A stretch of DNA of 64,000 nucleotides from Altibacter lentus (GCF_000746845.1 NZ_KN050846.1:131394-195393); one strand, 5' to 3'; shown: positions 1 to 8,282, counted from the first letter of the stretch. A program made the numbers and translations. Notes: generated from the sequence alone by a model not told the origin.

Positions 1-408
1 TTATAATTTCTGTAGCGTTTGTCCACAATGAATGGCAACGGTTTTGTATAAGATTAGTTGCGTGGTTTAGCAACGAATTTAGTAAATACAAACCGAATAG
101 AAAATCCGCGAAGATTTTCGTAAGCAGGCTCGTACCAAGCAATTAATTTTATACGTTGTTGTAGTGCGTTTTTTATTTAATCGGAAATCCAAAAGTATTA
201 GCAATTTCATCATCATTATCAAGTTTGTCCTTTCTGCGTTCAAGACGAGCCTTAATTGATGGTTCTAATTTTCCGTTAAAATCATTAATATCTTTAGCTA
301 GGAATTCTAAATACTTTTTAATAGTTCCCAGATTATTATCGAAATCTGCCTTTATTCGTGAAGCATCTTGTCCAACAGGAACTTCATATACAACTTTTAG
401 TTCATCAG
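1..408. repeat. Long direct repeat, copy 1 (truncated by window edge)
   Basis: Bases 1-408 are identical to 3740-4147 (offset 3739). The repeat covers an upstream leader, a whole attC-like site and the last ~78 codons of a gene. Identity ends inside the gene at 408/4147. The left end is not seen because the window starts here. Confidence 0.97.
33..164 (-). repeat. attC-like site 1
   Basis: Left arm TGGCAAC, loop GGTTTT, box GTATAAG. Right arm TTATAC, loop GTT, then GTTGTAG. It terminates the cassette of the gene at 173-823 and lies inside the long direct repeat. Confidence 0.85.
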
Positions 409-823
409 TAAATTCAATTCCAATTTGTTTTCCTATTTCTGAGTTTTCTGAAATGTTAATCGAGTAGCCAAGTCCTTTGTGAAAACCCTTATCTTCATAA
501 TCAAAGCAAGAAAATGTTCTAAATGAATAACCACCAATTTTAGAAATTATAACCCTATTCGGGTAATTGTTTGCATCAGAACTCAAATCAATTAGTTCAA
601 TTTCGCCTTTACCTTTAATTTTTACTCGAGCACCCACCTCCTCAAGAGTTATATCTTTATGTCCCCAAATATCAATTACTGAAACTCCTTCAATTTTATT
701 TAAGTCAGATTTTATTTGGTTCATTTCATATTCATAAAAAAAAGTGCCGTGAATCCAAAACCCTAATATTGGTAACAAAAAAAGTAACGCAATGCCTATT
801 AAAAACCACTTTACAATTTTCAT
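173..823 (-). CDS. Membrane-anchored hypothetical protein with a shared C-terminal module (chimeric gene)
   Basis: 216 residues from the ATG at 823; a TTG 15 nt further out is possible but would precede the natural signal. The N-terminus has one strong membrane segment (residues 4-27, KWFLIGIALLFLLPILGFWI), then about 110 residues of unrecognised, probably extracytoplasmic sequence. The last ~77 residues, from DELKVVYEVP to FGFPIK, are identical at DNA level to the end of the gene at 3912-4508, although the N-terminal parts are unrelated. One of the two is therefore a chimera. The C-terminal module (charged, ending RRKDKLDNDDEIANTFGFPIK-like) fits the soluble partner at 3912 better, so I infer that this gene received it. 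Function unknown. Confidence 0.75.
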   Translation of the reverse strand: MKIVKWFLIGIALLFLLPILGFWIHGTFFYEYEMNQIKSDLNKIEGVSVIDIWGHKDITLEEVGARVKIKGKGEIELIDLSSDANNYPNRVIISKIGGYSFRTFSCFDYEDKGFHKGLGYSINISENSEIGKQIGIEFTDELKVVYEVPVGQDASRIKADFDNNLGTIKKYLEFLAKDINDFNGKLEPSIKARLERRKDKLDNDDEIANTFGFPIK

Positions 824-843
824 AAAATTTATTGTCAAATGTG

Positions 844-976
844 CTACAACGGTCTCGGCTATGATTTCGTTGCGGAAAAATCCGCAGGATTCTTTCCGCC
901 GTAGCCGAAAGATAGCAAATTTGCGTTGAATTCCGATTAGGAATTCAACCGCAATGAATTATAGCCATTGTTGTAA
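844..976 (-). repeat. attC-like site 2
   Basis: Left arm CTACAAC, loop GGTCTC, box GGCTATGA. Right arm TTATAGCC, loop ATT, then GTTGTAA. The inner stem runs GTTGCGG to CCGCAATGAA. Confidence 0.87.
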
Positions 977-986
977 CCAGTGCTTT

Positions 987-2402
987 TTATTTTATTGATA
1001 TCAATATACTTAATTTACCTGAACCTTTATTTGTCTCAATTTTTAAAGTAAAAGTTTCAAAGTCCCATATTCGTCCATCCCATTTATTGGATTGAATCAA
1101 ATCCTTTTCTTTTTCCCATTCAAATCTTTCTTTAAAATATTTATCCGCTCCAAAAATTTCAACCGCATTATTAACAACTAATTCGTACTCTCTTATAAAT
1201 GTGAAGTTTGAATAATTATTGGTTTTTCGATAAAAATAAAGGTAGCTTTTACCATCCTCAAGGATTTTATCAATTCTATTAAAGAATCCCAAATAATTAT
1301 GAACAGGCTTAATTGTATTTGTCTCTCTATTTATATCAATAGATTTATAAGAATCTACAATCAATCCATTTTTCAAATCATTCACTAAAAGTTCGGAAAA
1401 AGTATTTTGGTCTTTTTCTTCCTTTTCGACAATAAAGTCAAAAGATTGGATGAATTCATCAGCGTGAATAACTTTTGTGTCAATTCCAAGTAACTTATAA
1501 AGTGCTCTGGTTTTTTTCAAAAAACCATTATCGTCTGAAACAACACAATCGCAGTAAGCTCCATAATAACTATGAATCCCATCATTTAGCATATTATTGA
1601 ATCTAACACTTTTAGATGGTTCTTTACTTATGCCTAAAAGGTCAAGAGTAAAGTATGCGTTTGTAAAAAAGTCATATTTTGATATTTCCTTGTCTCCATT
1701 TGGATTTAAATTACTATTCACATATTCTATAAACGTCTTTTGAAGATGAGAATCTTTCAAGTCTTCATTGAAATCTATCTCGTCATAGTCAATAGTAAAC
1801 TTTCCATTGTTAATATGCTTGTCTGTAACGTTTCTCAATCCCTTATACACAGATTTATCCTCCTGCATATTTTTAAGCATTCCCATAAAATGTTCACTCC
1901 ATTGCAATATACTCATTGGTTCTTTGCCAAAAGGAAGAAAGTTTTTTAATGGGTCAGTTATTGACGAGTCCAAGTTTTCCATTCCTGGAAAGTTGAAATC
2001 TAACTTTGTTTCGGTTAAGAGAGTTTTTGCATTTTCAAACTTTTCTTGGTCTTCTGGATTTAGGTCGCTCGTGTCAAAATCAAAGATGCTTGAGAAATCA
2101 ATATCATCTGTTTCTTTTTCAACATCTGCAAATGCTTCTAAAGGTCTTGCTAAATAGCAAGAGGTTTTCTTTTCAATTGCGTGGTATGATAGGTAATTAT
2201 CATTCACAATTGAATCCATAAATTCTAATTCGGAATATTTAATATTTGTTTTATCGTTTTTTAAATCTCGAAGATGTGCGTAAGAGTAACAGAATAAACT
2301 TGCCTTTTGTTTCCTGATTTGATTCAATAGTTTGACATATTGAGCTTTTTCCTGTTTGAACAGGTGACTGAAGATTTGTTTGTCAAAATATATTCTTACC
2401 AT
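987..2402 (-). CDS. PIN-like domain protein (cassette 2)
   Basis: 471 residues, ATG at 2402. The N-terminus reads as a strand with an acidic residue (MVRIYFDKQIFSHL). Around residues 283-315 there is a segment in PIN style (YGAYCDCVVSDDNGFLKK, then LLGIDTKVIHADEFI), which in PIN nucleases carries the second acidic cluster before the last strand. Residues between are a long helical insert, and the last ~130 residues are unrecognised. PIN domains are metal-dependent RNases, often toxins or defence effectors; activity here is inference. There is no antitoxin partner in the cassette. The gene-specific flanks GTTGTAACCAGTGC and GCATTGGTTACAAC mark it as a single-gene cassette. Confidence 0.6.
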   Translation of the reverse strand: MVRIYFDKQIFSHLFKQEKAQYVKLLNQIRKQKASLFCYSYAHLRDLKNDKTNIKYSELEFMDSIVNDNYLSYHAIEKKTSCYLARPLEAFADVEKETDDIDFSSIFDFDTSDLNPEDQEKFENAKTLLTETKLDFNFPGMENLDSSITDPLKNFLPFGKEPMSILQWSEHFMGMLKNMQEDKSVYKGLRNVTDKHINNGKFTIDYDEIDFNEDLKDSHLQKTFIEYVNSNLNPNGDKEISKYDFFTNAYFTLDLLGISKEPSKSVRFNNMLNDGIHSYYGAYCDCVVSDDNGFLKKTRALYKLLGIDTKVIHADEFIQSFDFIVEKEEKDQNTFSELLVNDLKNGLIVDSYKSIDINRETNTIKPVHNYLGFFNRIDKILEDGKSYLYFYRKTNNYSNFTFIREYELVVNNAVEIFGADKYFKERFEWEKEKDLIQSNKWDGRIWDFETFTLKIETNKGSGKLSILISIK

Positions 2403-2420
2403 TCATTTTTTCGGCATTGG

Positions 2421-2554
2421 TTACAACGGTTTTGTGTATGATTTTTTGCGGGAAAAGGACGCGAGTCTTTTTCCGATGTTGCGGAAAGATAATTAATAAG
2501 ATTGAATTTCCGATGAGGAAATTCAGCCGCAATTAATTATACACCTTGTTGTGC
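2421..2554 (-). repeat. attC-like site 3
   Basis: Left arm TTACAAC, loop GGTTTT, box GTGTATGA. Right arm TTATACAC, loop CTT, then GTTGTGC. The L box is the GTGTAT variant with a compensating change on the other arm. Confidence 0.87.
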
Positions 2555-2561
2555 AACGTTT

Positions 2562-2993
2562 TTATTCAGTTTTATAATGTAATAACCCTTTTTCATAAAG
2601 CATATTTTTAAATTCTTTGGAATTACAATTCACTTGGTCAGTCGATATTCCGCTTCCAATTCCATAAATAAAAGGTCCAGGTCGATTACTCCAACCTTTT
2701 CCAAATTCTCTCGGTTCATAACCAGCAATTTGTCCACTTATTAAAATCCGATTTTCCTTCGTTACTTTTTCCACAACTAAGTCAACACAAGGATGAATTT
2801 TGTTTTCGTCGAGATAAACTTTATTCGCAATCAATTCAGTCACATTATCTTTTCCAGTTGCTTTTATTCTTTCAGCGAAATGCCATTCAAACTCAAAGTC
2901 GTTTGGTAATTCTTTTCCCGAATGTAATTCAGCATAAAGTTTTAGTTCTGAAAGAGTCTTTTCTATATGTTTTTTGAATTCTTTTCGGGTCAT
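2562..2993 (-). CDS. Hypothetical cytoplasmic protein (cassette 3)
   Basis: 143 residues, ATG at 2993. No signal peptide or membrane segment. Helical, charged N-terminal half (MTRKEFKKHIEKTLSELKLY...) followed by a mixed part with a glycine-rich stretch (GPFIYGIGSGISTDQV). I do not recognise the family. Flanks GTTGTGCAACG and GTTGCACAAC define a one-gene cassette of 585 bp. Confidence 0.7.
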   Translation of the reverse strand: MTRKEFKKHIEKTLSELKLYAELHSGKELPNDFEFEWHFAERIKATGKDNVTELIANKVYLDENKIHPCVDLVVEKVTKENRILISGQIAGYEPREFGKGWSNRPGPFIYGIGSGISTDQVNCNSKEFKNMLYEKGLLHYKTE

Positions 2994-3005
2994 TTTTCAA
3001 ATGTT

Positions 3006-3136
3006 GCACAACGGTTTCGGCTATGAGTAGTTGTGTGGTTTAGCGATTAACTTTCCAAGTACACACCAAGTTGGAAATTCCGCAGGAATTTCCAAAGTAG
3101 GCGAGAACAAGCAATTACTTATAGCCATTGTTGCCA
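3006..3136 (-). repeat. attC-like site 4
   Basis: Left arm GCACAAC, loop GGTTTC, box GGCTATGAG. Right arm CTTATAGCC, loop ATT, then GTTGCCA. The centre is the TAGTTGTGTGGTTTAGC type. Confidence 0.87.
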
Positions 3137-3177
3137 TTTCGTTGTTTTTTAGTCAGTAATTCAGTCAGAATGTCGAT

Positions 3178-3729
3178 TTATTGATACAAAACATATCTTG
3201 GTGGTTTTAATCCATTCAGCCGCATATAAACAAGCATTTGCCCTCTGTGATGTGTTATATGGTCGGCAAGTAATAACAAAATTTGTCTTTTAGTTCTGTC
3301 CGCCCCAAAATAGTCCAATCTTTCTTTAAGTCTATTTGGGTCGAAATTTGAGATAAATTCTATTGTTTTGTCAAAAGTCTCGCTGATTTTGGCAATCATT
3401 TCTTTTTTCGATTTGTTGTCCACTTTGAGTTCCGTGTCGGTATTCCAATCTCTCGCCTCACGTCCGCCCATTAATGATTGACTGTGCCAATCCATTGCCC
3501 AACCAATATGCATTAGATTTTCCGCAAAACTCATTGATTCAGGCGTTGCTTTGAATTTATATTTATCTTCTGGCATTGTTTCCGCTACAAGAATTAAATA
3601 TTCTTTCGATTTTTCTAATCGTTCCAAATATTCTTTAATGAAGTCATTTTCTTGGGCAAAAGTTGGCTGTCCAAATGAAGACAACATCATTATCGAAATC
3701 AGAATTAATAAGTGTTTTATATTTCTCAT
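3178..3729 (-). CDS. Exported DinB-like protein (cassette 4)
   Basis: 183 residues from the ATG at 3729, chosen because it places a Sec signal peptide at the N-terminus (MRNIKHLLILISIMMLSSFG, cleavage near TFAQ). The mature part is a four-helix DinB-like domain: the helix with MHIGWAMDWH, and the C-terminal DHITHHRGQMLVYMRLNGLKPP, give the histidines that bind a metal in this superfamily. DinB/YfiT proteins are metal-dependent hydrolase- or transferase-like enzymes, usually for small thiols. An exported version is known in Bacteroidota, but its substrate is not. The leader of this gene lies within the long direct repeat, so another copy may start left of the window. Confidence 0.8.
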   Translation of the reverse strand: MRNIKHLLILISIMMLSSFGQPTFAQENDFIKEYLERLEKSKEYLILVAETMPEDKYKFKATPESMSFAENLMHIGWAMDWHSQSLMGGREARDWNTDTELKVDNKSKKEMIAKISETFDKTIEFISNFDPNRLKERLDYFGADRTKRQILLLLADHITHHRGQMLVYMRLNGLKPPRYVLYQ

Positions 3730-3739
3730 TTGTTTCAGT

Positions 3740-4147
3740 TTATAATTTCTGTAGCGTTTGTCCACAATGAATGGCAACGGTTTTGTATAAGATTAGTTGC
3801 GTGGTTTAGCAACGAATTTAGTAAATACAAACCGAATAGAAAATCCGCGAAGATTTTCGTAAGCAGGCTCGTACCAAGCAATTAATTTTATACGTTGTTG
3901 TAGTGCGTTTTTTATTTAATCGGAAATCCAAAAGTATTAGCAATTTCATCATCATTATCAAGTTTGTCCTTTCTGCGTTCAAGACGAGCCTTAATTGATG
4001 GTTCTAATTTTCCGTTAAAATCATTAATATCTTTAGCTAGGAATTCTAAATACTTTTTAATAGTTCCCAGATTATTATCGAAATCTGCCTTTATTCGTGA
4101 AGCATCTTGTCCAACAGGAACTTCATATACAACTTTTAGTTCATCAG
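3740..4147. repeat. Long direct repeat, copy 2
   Basis: Identical to 1-408. It contains attC-like site 5 and the 3' part of the gene at 3912-4508. It begins in the leader of the DinB-like cassette, so both the attC and parts of two neighbouring cassettes are duplicated together. Confidence 0.97.
3772..3903 (-). repeat. attC-like site 5
   Basis: Same sequence as site 1: TGGCAAC, GGTTTT, GTATAAG on the left; TTATAC, GTT, GTTGTAG on the right. It ends the two-gene cassette 3912-5319. Confidence 0.87.
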
Positions 4148-4508
4148 ATTCTATGATTCCATAAGGTAGAACAGATAAAAAAGATGAAGGGAAAATTCCA
4201 AACATTGTTGAATCTCCTTTAAAAGGTATTATTAAAGTATATTTGGTCCCATCTACTGATGTACTTCTCCCATAGTTTCCTCTTCCAGAATATCTTATTT
4301 TAGTATCTGTTGGTTTGTTTTGATAAATTGCGTCCTCTTTAATTTCGGGAAGCTCAATTTTAAATTCCTCTACTAATTGTTCTGTTAGAGTTTCAATAGT
4401 GTTGTTATCGAATTTTGACTTATCATAATTGTTAATTCGATTTTCTATCGAGTTTGCTAATGAATTTGCGAAATCGTAGAATTTTCTGTTGTTAAAAAGG
4501 TGTTTCAT
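3912..4508 (-). CDS. Hypothetical protein, second gene of two-gene cassette 5
   Basis: 198 residues from the ATG at 4508; an upstream TTG at 4517 overlaps the preceding stop. No membrane segment. The N-terminus is helical (residues 1-60), then a glycine-rich loop (RYSGRGNYGRST), a hydrophobic strand region with FGIFPSSFLSVLPYGI, and the C-terminal module DELKVVYEVP to FGFPIK shared with the gene at 173. Its start follows the stop of the gene at 4510 by one nucleotide, so the two are translationally coupled. Function not recognised; the pair probably acts together. Confidence 0.72.
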   Translation of the reverse strand: MKHLFNNRKFYDFANSLANSIENRINNYDKSKFDNNTIETLTEQLVEEFKIELPEIKEDAIYQNKPTDTKIRYSGRGNYGRSTSVDGTKYTLIIPFKGDSTMFGIFPSSFLSVLPYGIIESDELKVVYEVPVGQDASRIKADFDNNLGTIKKYLEFLAKDINDFNGKLEPSIKARLERRKDKLDNDDEIANTFGFPIK

Positions 4509-4509
4509 A

Positions 4510-5319
4510 TTATTCAATTTTTGTTACAACTTCTTCCATTGTATAATGGACGAAACTTTGTCCTAGTTCAGTTAATTCGTAAGGCTCTATATTATCAAAA
4601 GCCGACTTTAAGGTTGAAGATTTAGAACGTCTAGTAGATTTTTTTATAAAATTACCAGCGTAATCTGTAACACGTTCTTGTCTTATAATGCCATCCATAC
4701 TTAAGTCTCTAATCAGACGCTTAAATAAGTCTGCTTCTAAAGAATTTTCTGCTGGAAGAGTGCCATTTAAGTTGTCCCAAATTTGACCTCTTGTGATGCC
4801 ACGATTTTTGTAGATTTCTCTAATTACCATAAAATGTGTTTCGTGATATCTAGAAATCCACTCTATAAAAAGTTGGATTAAATCATCTGTCGAAAGATTT
4901 ATTGCACTAGCATTTGTCAGTAATTTTCTTAAATATTCTTTCTTTTCAAATGTTTCTGCGTTATCCCATTCTTTAAAACCTTTTCTGACTAACGCTAAAT
5001 ATTCTTCACTTTCCATTCTTTCTTGAACTTCCTCTCCAGCGTTGTCTAAAGTTTCGTGAATTTGGTAAATCGTATAATATAATTCTTCGATTTTTCTATG
5101 GTGTTCTTCTAGCCAAATTCTTTGTAAGTCATTAATTTTCCCTTGTTCTTTTTCTGCGTGTAGAGCTGAACTTGCGGCAATTACTCCACCAACCCAAGGA
5201 ATACTGCTTAAAGCTGAAACTACAAATCGTCCAGTTCGAGTTTTCTTCCCTTTTCCATCTATTTTAGAAAGTTCGTTTTTAACTTTCTCTATTGCTTCTG
5301 TTTTGGTTAGTTTGTTCAT
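4510..5319 (-). CDS. Hypothetical protein with glycine-rich hydrophobic segment, first gene of two-gene cassette 5
   Basis: 269 residues, ATG at 5319. After a charged N-terminus there is a small-residue-rich hydrophobic stretch (about residues 31-54, VVSALSSIPWVGGVIAASSA), then a long helical region (KINDLQRIWLEEHHRKIEEL). The second half resembles a winged-helix-like fold with a phrase I have seen in unnamed bacterial proteins (LFIEWISRYHETHF, VIREIYKNRGITRGQIW, LFKRLIRDLSMDGIIRQER). The hydrophobic stretch would suit membrane insertion by a defence effector, but this is only inference. It is the upstream gene of a tightly coupled pair within one cassette. Confidence 0.72.
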   Translation of the reverse strand: MNKLTKTEAIEKVKNELSKIDGKGKKTRTGRFVVSALSSIPWVGGVIAASSALHAEKEQGKINDLQRIWLEEHHRKIEELYYTIYQIHETLDNAGEEVQERMESEEYLALVRKGFKEWDNAETFEKKEYLRKLLTNASAINLSTDDLIQLFIEWISRYHETHFMVIREIYKNRGITRGQIWDNLNGTLPAENSLEADLFKRLIRDLSMDGIIRQERVTDYAGNFIKKSTRRSKSSTLKSAFDNIEPYELTELGQSFVHYTMEEVVTKIE

Positions 5320-5343
5320 TACTCGAATGTTTCTTCAAATGCA

Positions 5344-5475
5344 CTACAACGGTCTCGTATAAGAATAGTAGCGGATTTTCAAGCACTAACTTTTCGGTTA
5401 AGCACAGACCTTATTTAGGTTTACTGACTTTGGTTTAAGCACTAAAACCGCTATTATTTTTATACATTGTTGGGC
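5344..5475 (-). repeat. attC-like site 6
   Basis: Left arm CTACAAC, loop GGTCTC, box GTATAAGAA. Right arm TTTTTATAC, loop ATT, then the fully canonical GTTGGGC (5469-5475). It supplies the last codons and stop of the methyltransferase gene. Confidence 0.9.
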
Positions 5476-6668
5476 ACTGTACTTTTTTCTTTCAACTCCT
5501 CAATTATCAATTCCTGTGATTGGATAATTTCTATATCAGATTCCAATTCAAAAAGTCGATTACCTCTTGATTCTTTTCGAGTTTGAATTACAATTTTTAG
5601 TTCAAATTCTTTTCCTTGGCAAGATTTTTCAAGTTTTTCAATTGCATCATTAAGAGTTTCTCTTTTTCCTTGAATTTTAACAGGTACTGGTTTCTCGTTA
5701 AAATGCTTTCTTAAAAATCCATCAATTCCAGAGTTTCTTTGAACTGGTAAAGCACCAATACTTTTTAAAATTGCCATCTCATATTCTGATTTTTCAAGAT
5801 AGCTGTTATAGCCTTTGTTTAATAATGCAGAATCTGTGATTATCATTTCTTCTAATCGTCTGTTCGCAAGTTCAACTGCATCTTGAGACGCATCAATTCC
5901 AATGAAATCTCTATCCATAGATTTAGCAGCAACACAGGTTGTACCACTTCCACAAAAAGGGTCAACAATTAAATCTCCTCTGTCCGTTACTATTTTAATT
6001 ATTTCTTTTAAGAGTAAAACAGGTTTTTGTGTTGGATAACCAACTCTTTCTTTTGCTTTAGGGTTTAAATAAGGAATTTCCCAAGTATCTGATAACGGAA
6101 CGCCTTTTTTTTCTTTTCCTAAAACAATGTTGCCATCTTCATCTGTCTTGTAAATTGACTTACCATTTGCAGTTTTTTTTCTGTCTTGTAATATTTGGTC
6201 AATATTTGTTGTAGCTGCGTAATTAGTATAATATTGATTGAATTTAAAATGCTTACTTTTTGAATAGAAGTATATATTTTGATGCGAGTTTAAAAGCCCT
6301 TTCTTAGAATTAGACCATCTTTTATAACTCCAAATAATTTCACTTTGGAAGTTTTTCATACCAAAAACTTTGTCAAGAGTTACTCTGATATAATGAGAAG
6401 CAACTTTGTCACAATGAAGAAAAACACTACCAGTTTCTTTTAAAATTCTTTTACATTCCTTTAAACAAGCCTCAATTAAATCGAGGTAGTCATCTAATGA
6501 ATCCCAACTATCACTGAATTCATATTTTTTTGATTCATCTCTAGTAACTAATGAATGTTTTTTTTGAGTAAAAAACGGTGGGTCAAAATATACTAAATCA
6601 ACAGAGTTAGATTCTAATTCTGTCAATTTATTAATACAATTACCTTGATATATTTTATTTACTTCCAT
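5460..6668 (-). CDS. DNA methyltransferase of a type II restriction-modification pair (cassette 6)
   Basis: 402 residues from the ATG at 6668; a GTG at 6674 is the alternative. Motif order is that of a beta-class amino-methyltransferase: motif IV (LVYFDPPFFTQ, near residue 30) comes first and the SAM-binding motif I (VDPFCGSGTTCVAAK, near residue 238) comes later, followed by FIGIDASQDAVELANRRL. It would methylate adenine-N6 or cytosine-N4 in the site cut by the partner at 6655. It overlaps that gene by 14 nt, so the two are coupled. The C-terminal ~145 residues are not a standard part of the catalytic domain. The reading frame ends in the attC site, which encodes the residues TVPNNV and the stop. 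Confidence 0.92.
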   Translation of the reverse strand: MEVNKIYQGNCINKLTELESNSVDLVYFDPPFFTQKKHSLVTRDESKKYEFSDSWDSLDDYLDLIEACLKECKRILKETGSVFLHCDKVASHYIRVTLDKVFGMKNFQSEIIWSYKRWSNSKKGLLNSHQNIYFYSKSKHFKFNQYYTNYAATTNIDQILQDRKKTANGKSIYKTDEDGNIVLGKEKKGVPLSDTWEIPYLNPKAKERVGYPTQKPVLLLKEIIKIVTDRGDLIVDPFCGSGTTCVAAKSMDRDFIGIDASQDAVELANRRLEEMIITDSALLNKGYNSYLEKSEYEMAILKSIGALPVQRNSGIDGFLRKHFNEKPVPVKIQGKRETLNDAIEKLEKSCQGKEFELKIVIQTRKESRGNRLFELESDIEIIQSQELIIEELKEKSTVPNNV

Positions 6669-7446
6669 CAGCACTAGTTTTTTTATCTGCGATAGAAGTT
6701 AGGATTTCTAATAAGTCGTATCCAGTATATTTTTTGACAAAATTCCAAGCTTCATCTCCTCCATAATATTCTCCTTTTACACCTTTATAGTAAGTAGCGA
6801 GTATTTTTTGAATTTTAATTGCTTGTTTCCTTTGAGGATAATAAAACATAACTCGAATTGGTTTATAACCGTAACTAGTTATACACTCAACTCTTGTATG
6901 CTCCTTTGTTATATGGTCTCCATCTGTAGTTGCATCTCGCCATTTGATTTCAATAGCGTTATTGTCATCTAAAAAGTCAATTTCAAAGGTTTTAGGTTTA
7001 GAGCCTACTGTATTATCTACAAGCGTTCTCTTTCCTTTTAAATTGTTAAATTTGAAACATAGAACAGTTGCTTCCTCTAAAAAAGAGCCTGCATATTTGT
7101 AGAGAAATCGTCCTGTGTTTTGATAAACATCAATTAATTGACCTCTTTCATTGGAAATTCCCAAAACTCTATAAATTAGATAATGTGAATTATCATCTTC
7201 AAGCATTTCTTCTTTTCTATCCTCTATCTTTCCATTCAGAGTTTCAGCATATCTATTGGAAAGTTCTACAATTTTTGAATATAATAACTCATAGTCCGTC
7301 CCGTCCTTTTTCGCTTGCAGGATTTGTTGATTGCCGTATGTTTCTGCATCCTCCATTAAAGTGTTTCTGGTTTTTCCTTTTGTCTCAATTCCTAAAGATT
7401 TACAGTAATCTACAAGTTCTTTTTTATTCAATTTATATAGTTTCAA
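6655..7446 (-). CDS. ApaLI-like type II restriction endonuclease with SAP-like N-terminus (cassette 6)
   Basis: 263 residues. No ATG exists near the start: a TAA directly precedes the TTG at 7446, and the next in-frame Met is near residue 31. The N-terminus (KKELVDYCKSLGIETKGKTRNTLMEDA) looks like a SAP DNA-binding motif and argues for the TTG start at 7446 (or 7431). The segment FEIDFLDDNNAIEIKWRDATTDGDHITKEHTR contains the D...ExK catalytic pattern and matches what I remember of the ApaLI endonuclease family; the family name is from memory. Role: cleaves unmethylated DNA. The UUG start would keep its level low relative to the methyltransferase. Confidence 0.8.
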   Translation of the reverse strand: MKLYKLNKKELVDYCKSLGIETKGKTRNTLMEDAETYGNQQILQAKKDGTDYELLYSKIVELSNRYAETLNGKIEDRKEEMLEDDNSHYLIYRVLGISNERGQLIDVYQNTGRFLYKYAGSFLEEATVLCFKFNNLKGKRTLVDNTVGSKPKTFEIDFLDDNNAIEIKWRDATTDGDHITKEHTRVECITSYGYKPIRVMFYYPQRKQAIKIQKILATYYKGVKGEYYGGDEAWNFVKKYTGYDLLEILTSIADKKTSADGSK

Positions 7447-7464
7447 TTAGTTCTTAAATTTTAA

Positions 7465-7472
7465 CAAATTTA
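7465..7472 (-). promoter_or_regulatory. Candidate -7 element for the restriction-modification cassette
   Basis: The minus strand reads TAAATTTG, matching the Bacteroidota -7 consensus TAnnTTTG, about 20 nt before the endonuclease TTG start. No clear TTG -33 element is seen at the right distance. Confidence 0.4.
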
Positions 7473-7513
7473 CGAAATTTAAATTCTTTCGCAGAGCTGT
7501 TTTTGGGTATTGT

Positions 7514-7645
7514 GCCCAACGTTGATGTATAAGAATAGTTGCGGGTTTGTATGCGAGGATTTTCCGAAGGAAAATCAGATGTAGCAAACACGCAACGACC
7601 TTTGTTTTAGCACTAAACCGCAATTATTTTTATACGGTGTTAGCA
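7514..7645 (-). repeat. attC-like site 7
   Basis: Left arm is the canonical GCCCAAC, loop GTTGAT, box GTATAAGAA. Right arm TTTTTATAC, loop GGT, then GTTAGCA. The interior ends with AAACCGCAATTATT pairing to AATAGTTGCGGGTTT. Confidence 0.88.
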
Positions 7646-7654
7646 CACGTTTTT

Positions 7655-8239
7655 TTATTCAAATGCTTTCTCTTTCTTCATAGCACTTAAAACTCTATCA
7701 ACAACTTTTAGGGTAACTCCTCTTTGTGAGCCTGCTGCACCCCAACTATTGTTAGCGTTTCCATTTATAACAGCAAGAGGTTTGTCAAATCCGTCACTTT
7801 TGTTGTAAATTTCAAATAATAATCCAACATTTCCGACTACACTTCCCGATGTTCCGTAAGTGTTAAATGAATCTGTCCAACTACTATAAGAAGTGCTTGA
7901 ACTCGATTGTGTATAAGAGGACCTATTATTCAATTTTATTAAAATAATTGTTTCAATATTTTTTTTATTTATAGCATCATTCATATCGGAATCTGAATAT
8001 TTATATCCAGGTATAAATAATTTATTCCACGAAATAGCGTTTATTCCTTTCTTTTCAAATCGGCTTATAATTTTACCTTCTCCTTTTGGGTCATCTACTC
8101 CATAATAAATCAAGGTTTTTCCATTTATTGAATTTTCTAAATCTCCATATAGATAGATTTTGTTTCCAATTTTTTCTTGAGCAAAAATTGAAGTTGAAAT
8201 AAATAATAGTGTTAAAAAAGTGTAGATTGTTTTGTTCAT
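7655..8239 (-). CDS. Secreted hypothetical protein (cassette 7)
   Basis: 194 residues, ATG at 8239. Clear Sec signal peptide (MNKTIYTFLTLLFISTSIFA, cut before QEK). The mature protein has no recognised domain; it has a low-complexity serine-rich stretch in the middle (residues ~107-125, SYTQSSSSTSYSSWTDSF). Likely periplasmic or outer-membrane associated. Flanks GTTAGCACACG and TGTGCTAAC define the cassette. Confidence 0.72.
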   Translation of the reverse strand: MNKTIYTFLTLLFISTSIFAQEKIGNKIYLYGDLENSINGKTLIYYGVDDPKGEGKIISRFEKKGINAISWNKLFIPGYKYSDSDMNDAINKKNIETIILIKLNNRSSYTQSSSSTSYSSWTDSFNTYGTSGSVVGNVGLLFEIYNKSDGFDKPLAVINGNANNSWGAAGSQRGVTLKVVDRVLSAMKKEKAFE

Positions 8240-8282
8240 TGGTTTTTAATTTAATTATTTGATTTTCGTTTTTTTAAATGTG

